From: UBA10649 sp963749905
GTDB taxonomy: Bacteria > Actinomycetota > Actinomycetes > S36-B12
Direction: 5' to 3'
Length of the DNA stretch: 64,000 bases
Assembly: GCA_963749905.1 (NCBI GenBank)
Contig: CAVVOF010000002.1
Span: forward strand, 248,001-312,000
This document shows, one piece after another, positions 17,647 through 25,507 of this stretch (positions within the stretch are counted from its first letter, which is position 1; each line of letters begins with the position of its first letter). The notes beneath the pieces are model-generated. The model was not told the DNA's origin. It ran no database searches and saw only the letters and a list, made by a program, of their open reading frames with translations. The position numbers and the translations under genes are program-made.

Positions 17647-18432
17647 TCAGCCCAGCAGGTCCCACCCCAGCCGAAGGATCAGCAGCCCGACGACGGCGAG
17701 GAACACCAGCCGCACGAACTCGCTGCCCTTGCGGATCGCCATGCGCGCCCCCACGACGGCACCGAGGACGTTGCAGGCGCCCATGAGCAGGCCGAGGATC
17801 CAGAGCACCGATCCGCTCAGTCCGAACACCAGGAGCGCCGCGAAGTTCGTGCCGAGGTTGACCACCTTGGCGGTCGCCGAGGCGTTGAGGAACGAGTAGC
17901 CGAGCACGGCGACCAGCACGATCAGCAGGAAGGAGCCGGTGCCGGGGCCGAGCAGCCCGTCGTAGAAGCCGATCACCAGCCCCGCCGCCGTCGCGACCAG
18001 GTAGTGGCGTCGCCGCCCATGCCAGCGCAGCTCCTGCGTCCGACCCATCTGCGGCCGGAGCAGGGTGAACAGCCACACCGCCACCAGCAGCACGACCACC
18101 AGCGGCCTGATGACGTCGGCGGGCAGCAGCCGAGCGGTGGCCGCACCGCCGGCTGCGCCCAGGATCGCGGCGACGACCATCGGCAACGCGGTGCGCACGT
18201 CGGGCGGCGCCTTCCGCGCATAGGTCGCGGTGGCCGCGGCCGTGCCCATGATGCTGGAGAGCTTGTTCGTCGCCAGCGCCTGGACGGGGGACGCACCCGG
18301 CAGGGCGAGGAAGAGGGCCGGCAGCTGGAGGAGACCGCCTCCACCGGTGACCGCATCGACCCAGCCGGCCATGGCGGCGGCCAGGCAGAGGGCGATCAGC
18401 GTGGCGGTGTCGGGCAGGGCGAGGGCGTCCAC
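17647..18432 (-). CDS. TauE/SafE (TSUP) family membrane permease
   Basis: Anion exporter/importer family with two four-helix repeats. Each half carries the family-type signature: GWVDAVTGGGGLLQLPAL near the start and GFYDGLLGPGTGSFLL in the second half. Members move sulfite, sulfoacetate or related organic anions, but the substrate cannot be told here. Length is 261 aa. It starts two bases after the HAD gene, so HAD-TSUP (and probably proS) are co-transcribed. Confidence 0.9.
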   Translation of the reverse strand: MDALALPDTATLIALCLAAAMAGWVDAVTGGGGLLQLPALFLALPGASPVQALATNKLSSIMGTAAATATYARKAPPDVRTALPMVVAAILGAAGGAATARLLPADVIRPLVVVLLVAVWLFTLLRPQMGRTQELRWHGRRRHYLVATAAGLVIGFYDGLLGPGTGSFLLIVLVAVLGYSFLNASATAKVVNLGTNFAALLVFGLSGSVLWILGLLMGACNVLGAVVGARMAIRKGSEFVRLVFLAVVGLLILRLGWDLLG

Positions 18433-18434
18433 CG

Positions 18435-19148
18435 CTACTGCCAGGACTCCACGATGTCGAAGACCTCGAGCAGTCGGTGGGCGATCGCATCCGGCCGGGC
18501 GGTGCCGTCGGGCACCTGCTCCGTGGGGATCTCCGAGTGCGGGATCCAGATCGCCCGCATGCCCGCCTGCTGAGCCCCGAGAACGTCGTCCCAGAGTCGG
18601 TCGCCGACGAACACCGCCTCCTCAGGGCTGAGCTGGAGGGCCTCCAGGATCTGCCGGAACGCGTCCTCGTGCGGCTTGGCCACGGGCAGTTCGCTGGTGT
18701 AGACGGCCGCGTCGATGTAGTCGTCGAGATCGTCGCGCGCGAACACCTCGGTGTGATGGGCACTGGTCCACATGGTGTTGCTGAGGACGCCGACCGCGTA
18801 GCCCCGGTGCTTGAGCGCGGCCAGCACGTCCTTGGCATCGGGATCCGCGTAGGTGTGCGGCGCCCAGAAGTCGAGGTAGCTGCCCAGCGCGCGCAGATGC
18901 CGCGCGCCGTTGATGTCGATGCCCTCGTCGAGGAACAACTGGTCCAGCGCACCGGTGGACACGGCGCCCCCCGACTCCCGCTGGCGCCGCCAGCGATCGT
19001 CCTCCCGCTGCTTCAGGCGCCGGGCAAGTGCGGCGGCGTTCTCCGGGTCGTAGACCTCGGCGTACGCGTACCACTGCGCGACCAGGTCGATGTCGTGCCA
19101 CGGGGTGAGGGTGCCACCCCAGTCGAAGACGACCCCCCGCACCGCCAC
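18435..19148 (-). CDS. HAD family hydrolase
   Basis: Haloacid-dehalogenase-like phosphatase. Motif I reads VVFDWGGTLTP, motif II is near GVLSNTMW, and motif III/IV is FVGDRLWDDVLGAQQAG, with the helical cap between I and II. In motif I the usual second aspartate (DxD) is a glycine, so the general acid/base residue is missing or replaced; many HAD proteins with DWGG exist, but their activity is uncertain. Length 237 aa. It lies one base after proS. Confidence 0.85.
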   Translation of the reverse strand: MAVRGVVFDWGGTLTPWHDIDLVAQWYAYAEVYDPENAAALARRLKQREDDRWRRQRESGGAVSTGALDQLFLDEGIDINGARHLRALGSYLDFWAPHTYADPDAKDVLAALKHRGYAVGVLSNTMWTSAHHTEVFARDDLDDYIDAAVYTSELPVAKPHEDAFRQILEALQLSPEEAVFVGDRLWDDVLGAQQAGMRAIWIPHSEIPTEQVPDGTARPDAIAHRLLEVFDIVESWQ

Positions 19149-19149
19149 G

Positions 19150-20919
19150 TCAGGCCCTCGCGATGCCGCTCAGCACCGTGACCGCGTCGGACAGGGGCAC
19201 GTCGTCCCGCTCTCCGGTCCGGCGATCCTTCACCTCGATGAGGCCGTCCACGAGGCGCTTGCCGACGACGACGATGGTGGGCACGCCCAGCAGTTCCGAG
19301 TCGTTGAACTTGACGCCGGGCGAGACGCCGCGCCGATCGTCGTAGAGCACTCGTACGCCCGCGGAGTCGAGTTCCTCCGCCAGCCGGGCGGCGGCCTCGA
19401 AGGGCTCGTCGCTCTTGCCCGTCGCGATCAGGTGCACGTCGGCGGGAGCCACCTCGCGCGGCCAGATCAGGCCCTTGTCGTCGTGGGACTGCTCCGCGAT
19501 GGCCGCGACCGCGCGCGAGACGCCGATCCCGTACGAGCCCATGGTGACGGTGACCAGGTCGCCCTTCTCGTCGAGCACCTTCAGCCCGAGGGCCTCCGCG
19601 TACTTGCGCCCGAGCTGGAAGATGTGGCCGATCTCGATGCCGCGGGCCAGCGCGACCGCGCTGCCGCAGGACGGGCAGGCGTCGCCGGCGCGCACCTCCG
19701 CGACCTCGATGGTCCCGTCCGGCGTGAAGTCGCGACCGCACACCAGGTCGTAGACGTGGCTGCCGGGCACGTTGGCCCCGGTGATCCAGCGGGTGCCGGG
19801 CACGACCCGTGGGTCGACGAGGTACCGGATTCCCGAGTCGGTCGACTCCCCCAGCGACTGCGGCCCGATGTAGCCCTTGACCAGCGCCGGATGCTTGGCG
19901 AAGTCGGCCTCCTCGAACGGGCGGGGCTCGCCGGGCTGCAGGACAGCCTCGAGTCGCTTCATGTCGACCTCACGGTCGCCCGGCAGGCCGACCGCGAGCG
20001 GATGCTCGGAGCCGTCCGGCTCCGTCACCATGAACACCACGTTCTTGAGGGTGTCGGCGCCCGTCCAGGCGCGGTCCGGCCGCGCCAGGTCCGCGCGGGA
20101 GTTGGACACCTCGACCAGCGTCTCGATGGTGGGGGTGTCGGGCGTCTGCTCCGCATGGGCCGCGGGCACATCGGCCCAGTCGAGTGGCTCGGGGACCGGG
20201 GTGACGACGGCCTCGACGTTCGCCGCGTAGTCGCAGGAGGTGCAGCGGACGTACGTGTCCTCGCCGTGCTCGGCGGGCGCGAGGAACTCCTCGCTGGCGG
20301 ACCCGCCCATGGCGCCCGACATGGCCGAGACGATGACGAAGTCGAGACCCAGACGCGTGAAGCAGGAGATGTAGGCGTCCCGGTGCCGGTCGTAGGAGAC
20401 CTGCAGGCCCGCATCGTCGGTGTCGAAGGAGTAGGAGTCCTTCATGACGAACTCGCGGCCGCGCAGGATGCCTGCGCGCGGCCGGGCCTCGTCGCGGAAC
20501 TTCGTCTGGATCTGGTAGATGACCAGCGGCAGGTCCTTGTAGGACGAGTACTCGCCCTTGACCATGAGCGTGAACATCTCCTCGTGCGTAGGCCCGAGCA
20601 GGTAGTCGTTGCCCTTGCGGTCCTGCAGGCGGAAGAGGTTGTCGCCGTACTCGGTCCAGCGGTTCGTCTGCTCGTACGGGTCCCGAGGCAACAGGGAGGG
20701 GAAGTGCACTTCCTGGAAGCCGGCCCGGTTCATCTCGTCGCGGACGATCTCCTCGACGTTGCGGTAGACCAGGTACCCCAGTGGCAGCCAGCTGAACACG
20801 CCGGGCGCGACCCGACGGACATAGCCGCCGCGCACGAGCAGACGGTGGCTGGGCACCTCTGCGTCGGCGGGGTCGTCGCGCAGCGTGCGCAGGAACAAGG
20901 AGGACATCCGCAGGATCAC
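19150..20919 (-). CDS. proS: Prolyl-tRNA synthetase
   Basis: Class II aminoacyl-tRNA synthetase of the bacterial type. The catalytic core has RMSSLFLRTLRDDP..., LGPTHEEMFT and KFRDEARPRAGILRGREFVMKD; the YbaK-like editing domain is inserted at about residues 220-400, and the anticodon-binding domain lies after VLYDDRRGVSPGVKF. Length is 589 aa. The likely start is the GTG at 20919, six bases after a TAGGGT -10, i.e. a leaderless mRNA; an ATG four codons later is possible. Confidence 0.96.
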   Translation of the reverse strand: MILRMSSLFLRTLRDDPADAEVPSHRLLVRGGYVRRVAPGVFSWLPLGYLVYRNVEEIVRDEMNRAGFQEVHFPSLLPRDPYEQTNRWTEYGDNLFRLQDRKGNDYLLGPTHEEMFTLMVKGEYSSYKDLPLVIYQIQTKFRDEARPRAGILRGREFVMKDSYSFDTDDAGLQVSYDRHRDAYISCFTRLGLDFVIVSAMSGAMGGSASEEFLAPAEHGEDTYVRCTSCDYAANVEAVVTPVPEPLDWADVPAAHAEQTPDTPTIETLVEVSNSRADLARPDRAWTGADTLKNVVFMVTEPDGSEHPLAVGLPGDREVDMKRLEAVLQPGEPRPFEEADFAKHPALVKGYIGPQSLGESTDSGIRYLVDPRVVPGTRWITGANVPGSHVYDLVCGRDFTPDGTIEVAEVRAGDACPSCGSAVALARGIEIGHIFQLGRKYAEALGLKVLDEKGDLVTVTMGSYGIGVSRAVAAIAEQSHDDKGLIWPREVAPADVHLIATGKSDEPFEAAARLAEELDSAGVRVLYDDRRGVSPGVKFNDSELLGVPTIVVVGKRLVDGLIEVKDRRTGERDDVPLSDAVTVLSGIARA

Positions 20920-20925
20920 GGGGAC

Positions 20926-20931
20926 ACCCTA
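20926..20931 (-). promoter_or_regulatory. -10 element of proS, probable leaderless promoter
   Basis: TAGGGT on the minus strand ends six bases before the GTG of proS. The position 17 bases upstream, where a -35 would sit, falls on the first bases of the palindrome at 20950-21015, so the palindrome abuts or enters this promoter. Confidence 0.45.
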
Positions 20932-20949
20932 GCCAGCACCCTCCCCCTT

Positions 20950-21015
20950 CCCGTCGAGCGTGGAGCTCAGGCGCGACTCGCCGAAGGCGAGCGCCTGAGC
21001 TCCACGCTCGACGGG
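20950..21015. repeat. Long palindrome A (copy 1 of a repeated 66-bp element)
   Basis: Two perfectly complementary 25-base arms (20950-20974 and 20991-21015, beginning CCCGTCGAGCG) enclose 16 bases that hold an inner five-base stem, TCGCC/GGCGA, with a GAA triloop; three bases bulge on one side only. A second copy at 22041-22106 differs by a single base in the loop. This copy lies between the divergent proS and DUF559 genes, where a terminator is not expected. Confidence 0.9.
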
Positions 21016-21108
21016 GTCCGCGGTCCACAGGCGTCGTCGCTGACGGCATCCATCCACTCTCCGTTCCCAAGCCACCCACTCGGAATGCCGAGTCGGCACG
21101 CTGCGCCG

Positions 21109-22089
21109 ATGACCGCACCCACCAGCGAGCGCGTCCTGGCCGCCGCGTACGCCCTCGCGGACCGACAGTTCGGCGTCGCCAGTCGCGCTCAGTTGGGTCG
21201 GCTTGGTCTGAGCCCCGGCGCGATCTCGCACCGCGTCCGTACCGGCGAGTGGGCAGTCCTGCACCCATCCGTCTATGACCTGCACGCGATCCTTCGGGAG
21301 GGTCCGCCCCACGGGCCGCCCCTGCTGAAGTCGGTGCAACTGGCTCACCCGGGGCGCGCACCCGCGGTCCTGACGACAGCGGGACGGCTGTGGGACCTGC
21401 CGTACTGCGCCGAGGAGCCGACACACGTCCGGACGCCGCCCGGGCTGGAGCAGCTCCAGCGACCGGGGATCCGTTTCCACACCTGGGCGGTGGAGCCAGC
21501 AGACATCACCACTCGTGGCGGTTTCCTGGTGACGACTCCGCGCCGCACGGTCGCGGATCTGCTACTGCACAGCGGGCGCATCGCGGCGGTGTCCATCCTC
21601 GACTCCGCGATGCATCAGGGCTATCTGCGCGACGAACACGACCTCACCGTCATCGCGGCCATTCTCGGCGGCCGGCGCGGCTGCCGGCGGGCCCGCACGT
21701 ACCTGCCGCAGGCGGCCCGGGGCGCGCAGTCGCCGCTCGAGACCCGGATCCGGCTCATCGCGACCGGCGCTGGCCTGCCCCCCGACCGGCTCCAGGTGCC
21801 GGTGCACGACGAGCACGGGGTTCTGCTGGGCTACGGGGACATCGGCTGGCGCACCTCGACGGGCTGGCTGATCGCGGAGTGCGACGGGGTCTCCGTCCAC
21901 TCACTGCCAGAAGCCCTGGTCCACGATCGGCGCCGCCAGAACGAACTGCTCAGGCGGCCGGGGATTCGGCTGATCCGCTTCAGCTGGGCAGATGCCGACC
22001 GCCCGGAGTACGTGATCTCCACAATCCGCCGGGCCCTGGCCCCGTCGAGCGTGGAGCTCAGGCGCGACACGCCGAAGGCGAGCGCCTGA
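21109..22089 (+). CDS. DUF559/Vsr-like endonuclease-domain protein with AbiEi-like N-terminus
   Basis: A 326-residue protein. The N-terminus (QFGVASRAQLGRLGLS, then HPSVYDL) resembles the winged-helix domain of AbiEi-type antitoxins; the C-terminal half resembles DUF559, a PD-(D/E)xK fold related to very-short-patch repair nucleases. Candidate catalytic residues are Glu in SPLETRI, Asp in GYGDIGW and Glu/Asp in LIAECDG, followed by HDRRRQNEL. Such solitary proteins are scattered in multiple copies in many actinobacterial genomes and their role is unknown. The gene is bracketed by two copies of the same 66-bp palindrome, and its last 15 codons plus stop are written in the second copy. No partner toxin is seen. 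Confidence 0.78.
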   Translation: MTAPTSERVLAAAYALADRQFGVASRAQLGRLGLSPGAISHRVRTGEWAVLHPSVYDLHAILREGPPHGPPLLKSVQLAHPGRAPAVLTTAGRLWDLPYCAEEPTHVRTPPGLEQLQRPGIRFHTWAVEPADITTRGGFLVTTPRRTVADLLLHSGRIAAVSILDSAMHQGYLRDEHDLTVIAAILGGRRGCRRARTYLPQAARGAQSPLETRIRLIATGAGLPPDRLQVPVHDEHGVLLGYGDIGWRTSTGWLIAECDGVSVHSLPEALVHDRRRQNELLRRPGIRLIRFSWADADRPEYVISTIRRALAPSSVELRRDTPKASA

Positions 22090-22106
22090 GCTCCACGCTC
22101 GACGGG
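22041..22106. repeat. Long palindrome B (copy 2 of the 66-bp element)
   Basis: The same arms as at 20950-21015 (22041-22065 and 22082-22106); the only difference is T to A in the 16-base centre. It covers the 3' end of the DUF559 gene, whose stop codon is at 22087-22089, and ends six bases before the stop of the GNAT gene on the other strand. Here, between convergent genes, it could act as a two-way terminator. Confidence 0.9.
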
Positions 22107-22112
22107 AAGAAG

Positions 22113-22964
22113 TCAGAAGAGGACGGTCGCGAAGGCCCCGGTCTCGCGGAACCCGACGGCCCGGTAGGCGCGCCGCGCGGCCGTGTTGAAGTCGTTGACG
22201 TACAGCGACACCACCGGCGCGATGTCGCGACGCGCATGCTCGACCACGGCAGCCATCCCCGACTCGGACAGCCCTCGGCCGCGGTGGGCCGGATCCACCC
22301 ACACGCCCTGGACCTGGCAGGCCCGGCCGCCGACCGCGCCCACCTCCGCCTTGAACACCACGGTGTCACCCTCGATGCGCACGAACGAGCGTCCCTCGCT
22401 GATCAGCTCGGCCACCCGGGCACGGTAGGCCGACGTCATGCCGCCGGCCACCGGCGAGACGCCGACCTCGCCGGTGAACATGTCGATGCATGCGGGCAGC
22501 AGCACGTCGAGGTCGTCGAGGCCGGCGCGACGCACCTTCGGGTCCGGCGGCACGATCGGGTCGTGATCGATCGACATCAGCGGCTGGTGGTGCCGCACCT
22601 CCCGCGCCGGCCCCCAGGCCGGCTCCAGCAGCCGCCACAGGTCGAGCACCTCCTCCGCCGGGCCGACGAACGACGAGCACCGGCGCCCGGTCTGGCGCAG
22701 CCGGTCGACGAAAGCCGCTCGAGTCGCTGGCGTGGTCTCCACCGGAACCAGGTTGGCCCCGCAGTACAGGAGCGAGCGCACGCCCGAGTCGTCGACGTAG
22801 CCGAGCACCTCCCCGCCGACCCGCCAGGGGTCGAGACCGCCGACGCGCACGCGATTGAGGACGAAGCAGTGCGCGACCGGGTCTGCGGAGAGCAGCCGCT
22901 CGACGTCGGGCAGGTCGCGCGACGTCAGCGGACGCACGTGCCCGAGGGTCGCGGGAGCGGTCAT
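22113..22964 (-). CDS. GNAT family acetyltransferase with DUF4081 N-terminal domain
   Basis: 283-residue protein with a DUF4081-like N-terminal half (DPVAHCFVLNRV) and a C-terminal GNAT domain with the acetyl-CoA loop VDPAHRGRGLSESG. It corresponds by content and position to the conserved actinobacterial GNAT gene beside ispG (Rv2867c-like in mycobacteria). The substrate is unknown. It starts 13 bases after ispG, in the same direction as the isoprenoid genes. Confidence 0.88.
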   Translation of the reverse strand: MTAPATLGHVRPLTSRDLPDVERLLSADPVAHCFVLNRVRVGGLDPWRVGGEVLGYVDDSGVRSLLYCGANLVPVETTPATRAAFVDRLRQTGRRCSSFVGPAEEVLDLWRLLEPAWGPAREVRHHQPLMSIDHDPIVPPDPKVRRAGLDDLDVLLPACIDMFTGEVGVSPVAGGMTSAYRARVAELISEGRSFVRIEGDTVVFKAEVGAVGGRACQVQGVWVDPAHRGRGLSESGMAAVVEHARRDIAPVVSLYVNDFNTAARRAYRAVGFRETGAFATVLF

Positions 22965-22977
22965 GACTCGGAGACGA

Positions 22978-24135
22978 TCAGTCGGTGGTCACGACGGGGG
23001 ACCCGGACTGGTCGGCCATCTGCTCCGCCAGCTTCATGGCCTCCTCGATCAACGTCTCGACGATCTGCGACTCCGGGACGGTCTTGATGACCTCGCCCTT
23101 GACGAAGATCTGCCCCTTGCCGTTGCCGGACGCGACGCCGAGGTCCGCCTCGCGGGCCTCCCCCGGCCCGTTGACCACGCAGCCCATCACCGCGACGCGC
23201 AGCGGCACATCCATGCCCTCGAGTCCGGCCGTGACCTGCTCCGCGAGCGTGTAGACATCGACCTGGGCACGCCCGCACGAAGGGCAGGAGACGATCTCGA
23301 GACCGCGCTGGCGCAGGTTGAGCGACTCCAGGATCGCGATCCCGACCTTGACCTCCTCGACCGGCGGGGCCGAGAGGGAGACCCGGATGGTGTCGCCGAT
23401 GCCGCGACTCAGCAGGCCGCCGAACGCCACAGCGGACTTGATGGTGCCCTGGAACGTCGGACCGGCCTCGGTCACGCCGAGGTGCAGCGGGTAGTCGCAT
23501 TGCTCGGCGAGCTGCATGTACGCCTGCATCATCACGACCGGGTCGTGGTGCTTCACCGAGATCTTGATGTCCCGGAAGTCGTGCTCCTCGAACAGGGACG
23601 CCTCCCACAGCGCCGACTCGACGAGCGCCTCGGGGGTGGCCTTGCCGTACTTCTCCAGCAGGCGCTTGTCGAGCGAGCCGGCATTGACGCCGATCCGGAT
23701 GGGCGTGCCGTACTCCTTCGCCGCCTTCGCGATGTCGCCGACCTTGTCGTCGAACGCCTTGATGTTGCCGGGGTTGACCCGGACGCCGGCGCAGCCCGCC
23801 TCGATGGCGGCGAAGACGTACTTGGGCTGGAAGTGGATGTCCGCGATCACCGGGATCCCGCTCTTGCGCGCGATCTGCGGCAGGGCGTCGGCATCGTCCT
23901 GGCTGGGGACGGCAACCCGCACCACCTGGCAGCCGGAGGCCGTCAGGGCGGCGATCTGCTGCAGGGTGCTGTTGACGTCCGAGGTGAGCGTGGTGCACAT
24001 GGACTGGACGCTCACCGGGGCATCACCGCCGATCGCCACCGGGTGGGTCGGATGCCGCAACAGCAGCTGCCGCGACACGCGCCGAGGCGCGACGGTGGGG
24101 GGCGGGGCGGAGGGCAGCCCGAGGTTCACGGTCAC
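22978..24135 (-). CDS. ispG: 4-hydroxy-3-methylbut-2-enyl diphosphate synthase (IspG/GcpE)
   Basis: Iron-sulfur enzyme of the non-mevalonate isoprenoid pathway that converts MEcPP to HMBPP. The TIM-barrel N-terminus has VQSMCTTLTSDVNSTLQQI and VRVNPGN; the 4Fe-4S cysteines are in SCPSCGRAQVD (about residues 280-283) and MGCVVNGPGEA (about 315). Length 385 aa is normal. Together with dxr and the site-2 protease it forms the conserved actinobacterial cluster. Confidence 0.97.
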   Translation of the reverse strand: MTVNLGLPSAPPPTVAPRRVSRQLLLRHPTHPVAIGGDAPVSVQSMCTTLTSDVNSTLQQIAALTASGCQVVRVAVPSQDDADALPQIARKSGIPVIADIHFQPKYVFAAIEAGCAGVRVNPGNIKAFDDKVGDIAKAAKEYGTPIRIGVNAGSLDKRLLEKYGKATPEALVESALWEASLFEEHDFRDIKISVKHHDPVVMMQAYMQLAEQCDYPLHLGVTEAGPTFQGTIKSAVAFGGLLSRGIGDTIRVSLSAPPVEEVKVGIAILESLNLRQRGLEIVSCPSCGRAQVDVYTLAEQVTAGLEGMDVPLRVAVMGCVVNGPGEAREADLGVASGNGKGQIFVKGEVIKTVPESQIVETLIEEAMKLAEQMADQSGSPVVTTD

Positions 24136-24193
24136 CCGGTCATTATGGCCGCTCGGCCGCCCCAGCGCGCTGCCACGGCTGACGATCGCCGGC

Positions 24194-25507
24194 TCAGCCC
24201 AGCGTGATCGGCTTGACCAGATCCGCCCAGATGACGACGACCGCCATCACCATCAGCACGCCGGCGACGACGTAGGCGACGGGCAGCAGCCGGGCGATGT
24301 CCACCGGACCGGGATCGGGTCGGCCCCGCCAGCGCGCCACCCGCCGGCGGACCCCCTCGTACGTCGCACCCGCCACGTGCCCGCCGTCCAGCGGCAGGAT
24401 GGGCAGCAGGTTGAACAGGAACAGGAACAGGTTGAGCGACGCCGCGAGCGCGAGGAAGGTGGCCGCCTTGGCGGTGATCGGCTCCTGCATCGCGGCCACC
24501 TCGCCGCCGATGCGGCTGACGCCCACCACGCTGACCGGGCTGTCGACGGACCGCTCCTCGCCGCCGATCAGGGTCTCGGTGACCAGCTCGTAGAGCCGGA
24601 TCGGCAGGGTGAGCAGGGCCTGCACCGAGCGCACCGTGAGGTCCCACATGTACGAGGGCACGGAGGTGACCGGCTGGCGCACCCACGCCATCTCCGGCGC
24701 CAGCCCGACGTATCCCGCGGTGATGTACTCCTCGGTCGGCACGCCGTCCGCGTCGAGGACCGGTCGGCTCGCCGACGCAATAGTGATCGGGACCTGCAGC
24801 TCCTGGCCGTCGCGCACGATCGTGAAGACCGCCTCCTGCCCCGGATGCGCCCGGATCCACGCCGTTGTCTCGAGCCAGTCGGTGGTGGGCGCACCGTCGA
24901 TGGCGACCACGGTGTCGCCCTCCTGCAGCCCGGCAGAGGCGGCGGGCGCCGGCTCGCTGCCCGTGGGGCATTCCCCCGACGGCAGTGGATCACCGGCCGG
25001 CTCGCTGACGGTGGGCGTGCACTGGCCGACGGTGGCCACCGCCATGGTGGGCTCGGGGATGCCGATGCCCACCAGCACCGCGGCGAACAGCACGAAGGCG
25101 AAGATCAGGTTCATGAACGGGCCGCCGAGCATGATCGCCACCCGGCGACGAACGGGCAGCCGGTAGAACACCCGGTCCTCGTCCCCGGGGCCGATCTCCT
25201 CGAGGGACTGCTGCCGCGCATCGTCGATCAGCGCGGCGAACCGGCCGGTGCTCATCGCGCGGCGCGACCCGTCGGGACCGGGCGGCACCATCCCGATCAT
25301 CCGGATGAACCCGCCGACCGGGATGGCCTTGAGGCCGTAGCGAGTCTCGCCGCGCTGCCGGGACCAGATCGTCGGACCGAAGCCGATCATGTAGTCGGTG
25401 ACCTTCACCCCGAACCGCTTGGCCGGCAGCAGATGGCCGAGCTCGTGCAGCGCGATGGACAGGCCGATGAGGACCGCGAAGATGAGGATGCCGACCAGCT
25501 CAAGCAC
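24194..25507 (-). CDS. RIP site-2 zinc metalloprotease (RseP/Rip1-like)
   Basis: Intramembrane M50 protease that cuts anti-sigma factors and other membrane proteins. The active-site HELGH is at residues 21-25 in the first membrane helix; a single PDZ domain (AGLQEGDTVVAIDGAP) lies near residues 185-265; the third zinc ligand is in NLLPILPLDGGH at about residue 370. Length 437 aa matches Rip1. The ATG overlaps the dxr stop by eight bases, and ispG follows. Confidence 0.95.
   Translation of the reverse strand: MLELVGILIFAVLIGLSIALHELGHLLPAKRFGVKVTDYMIGFGPTIWSRQRGETRYGLKAIPVGGFIRMIGMVPPGPDGSRRAMSTGRFAALIDDARQQSLEEIGPGDEDRVFYRLPVRRRVAIMLGGPFMNLIFAFVLFAAVLVGIGIPEPTMAVATVGQCTPTVSEPAGDPLPSGECPTGSEPAPAASAGLQEGDTVVAIDGAPTTDWLETTAWIRAHPGQEAVFTIVRDGQELQVPITIASASRPVLDADGVPTEEYITAGYVGLAPEMAWVRQPVTSVPSYMWDLTVRSVQALLTLPIRLYELVTETLIGGEERSVDSPVSVVGVSRIGGEVAAMQEPITAKAATFLALAASLNLFLFLFNLLPILPLDGGHVAGATYEGVRRRVARWRGRPDPGPVDIARLLPVAYVVAGVLMVMAVVVIWADLVKPITLG

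Noticed and set aside
19090..21108. Long plus-strand frame running through proS into the DUF559 gene
   Set aside because: Only the part after the ATG at 21109 is a real gene; the rest lies opposite proS.
21109..22089. Antitoxin of a type IV AbiE toxin-antitoxin pair
   Set aside because: The N-terminus resembles AbiEi, but there is no neighbouring AbiEii-type nucleotidyltransferase, and the C-terminus is nuclease-like.
20950..22106. Composite transposon or insertion sequence
   Set aside because: No transposase-like DDE or HUH protein and no target-site duplication could be seen; only a repeat-flanked nuclease gene is supported.
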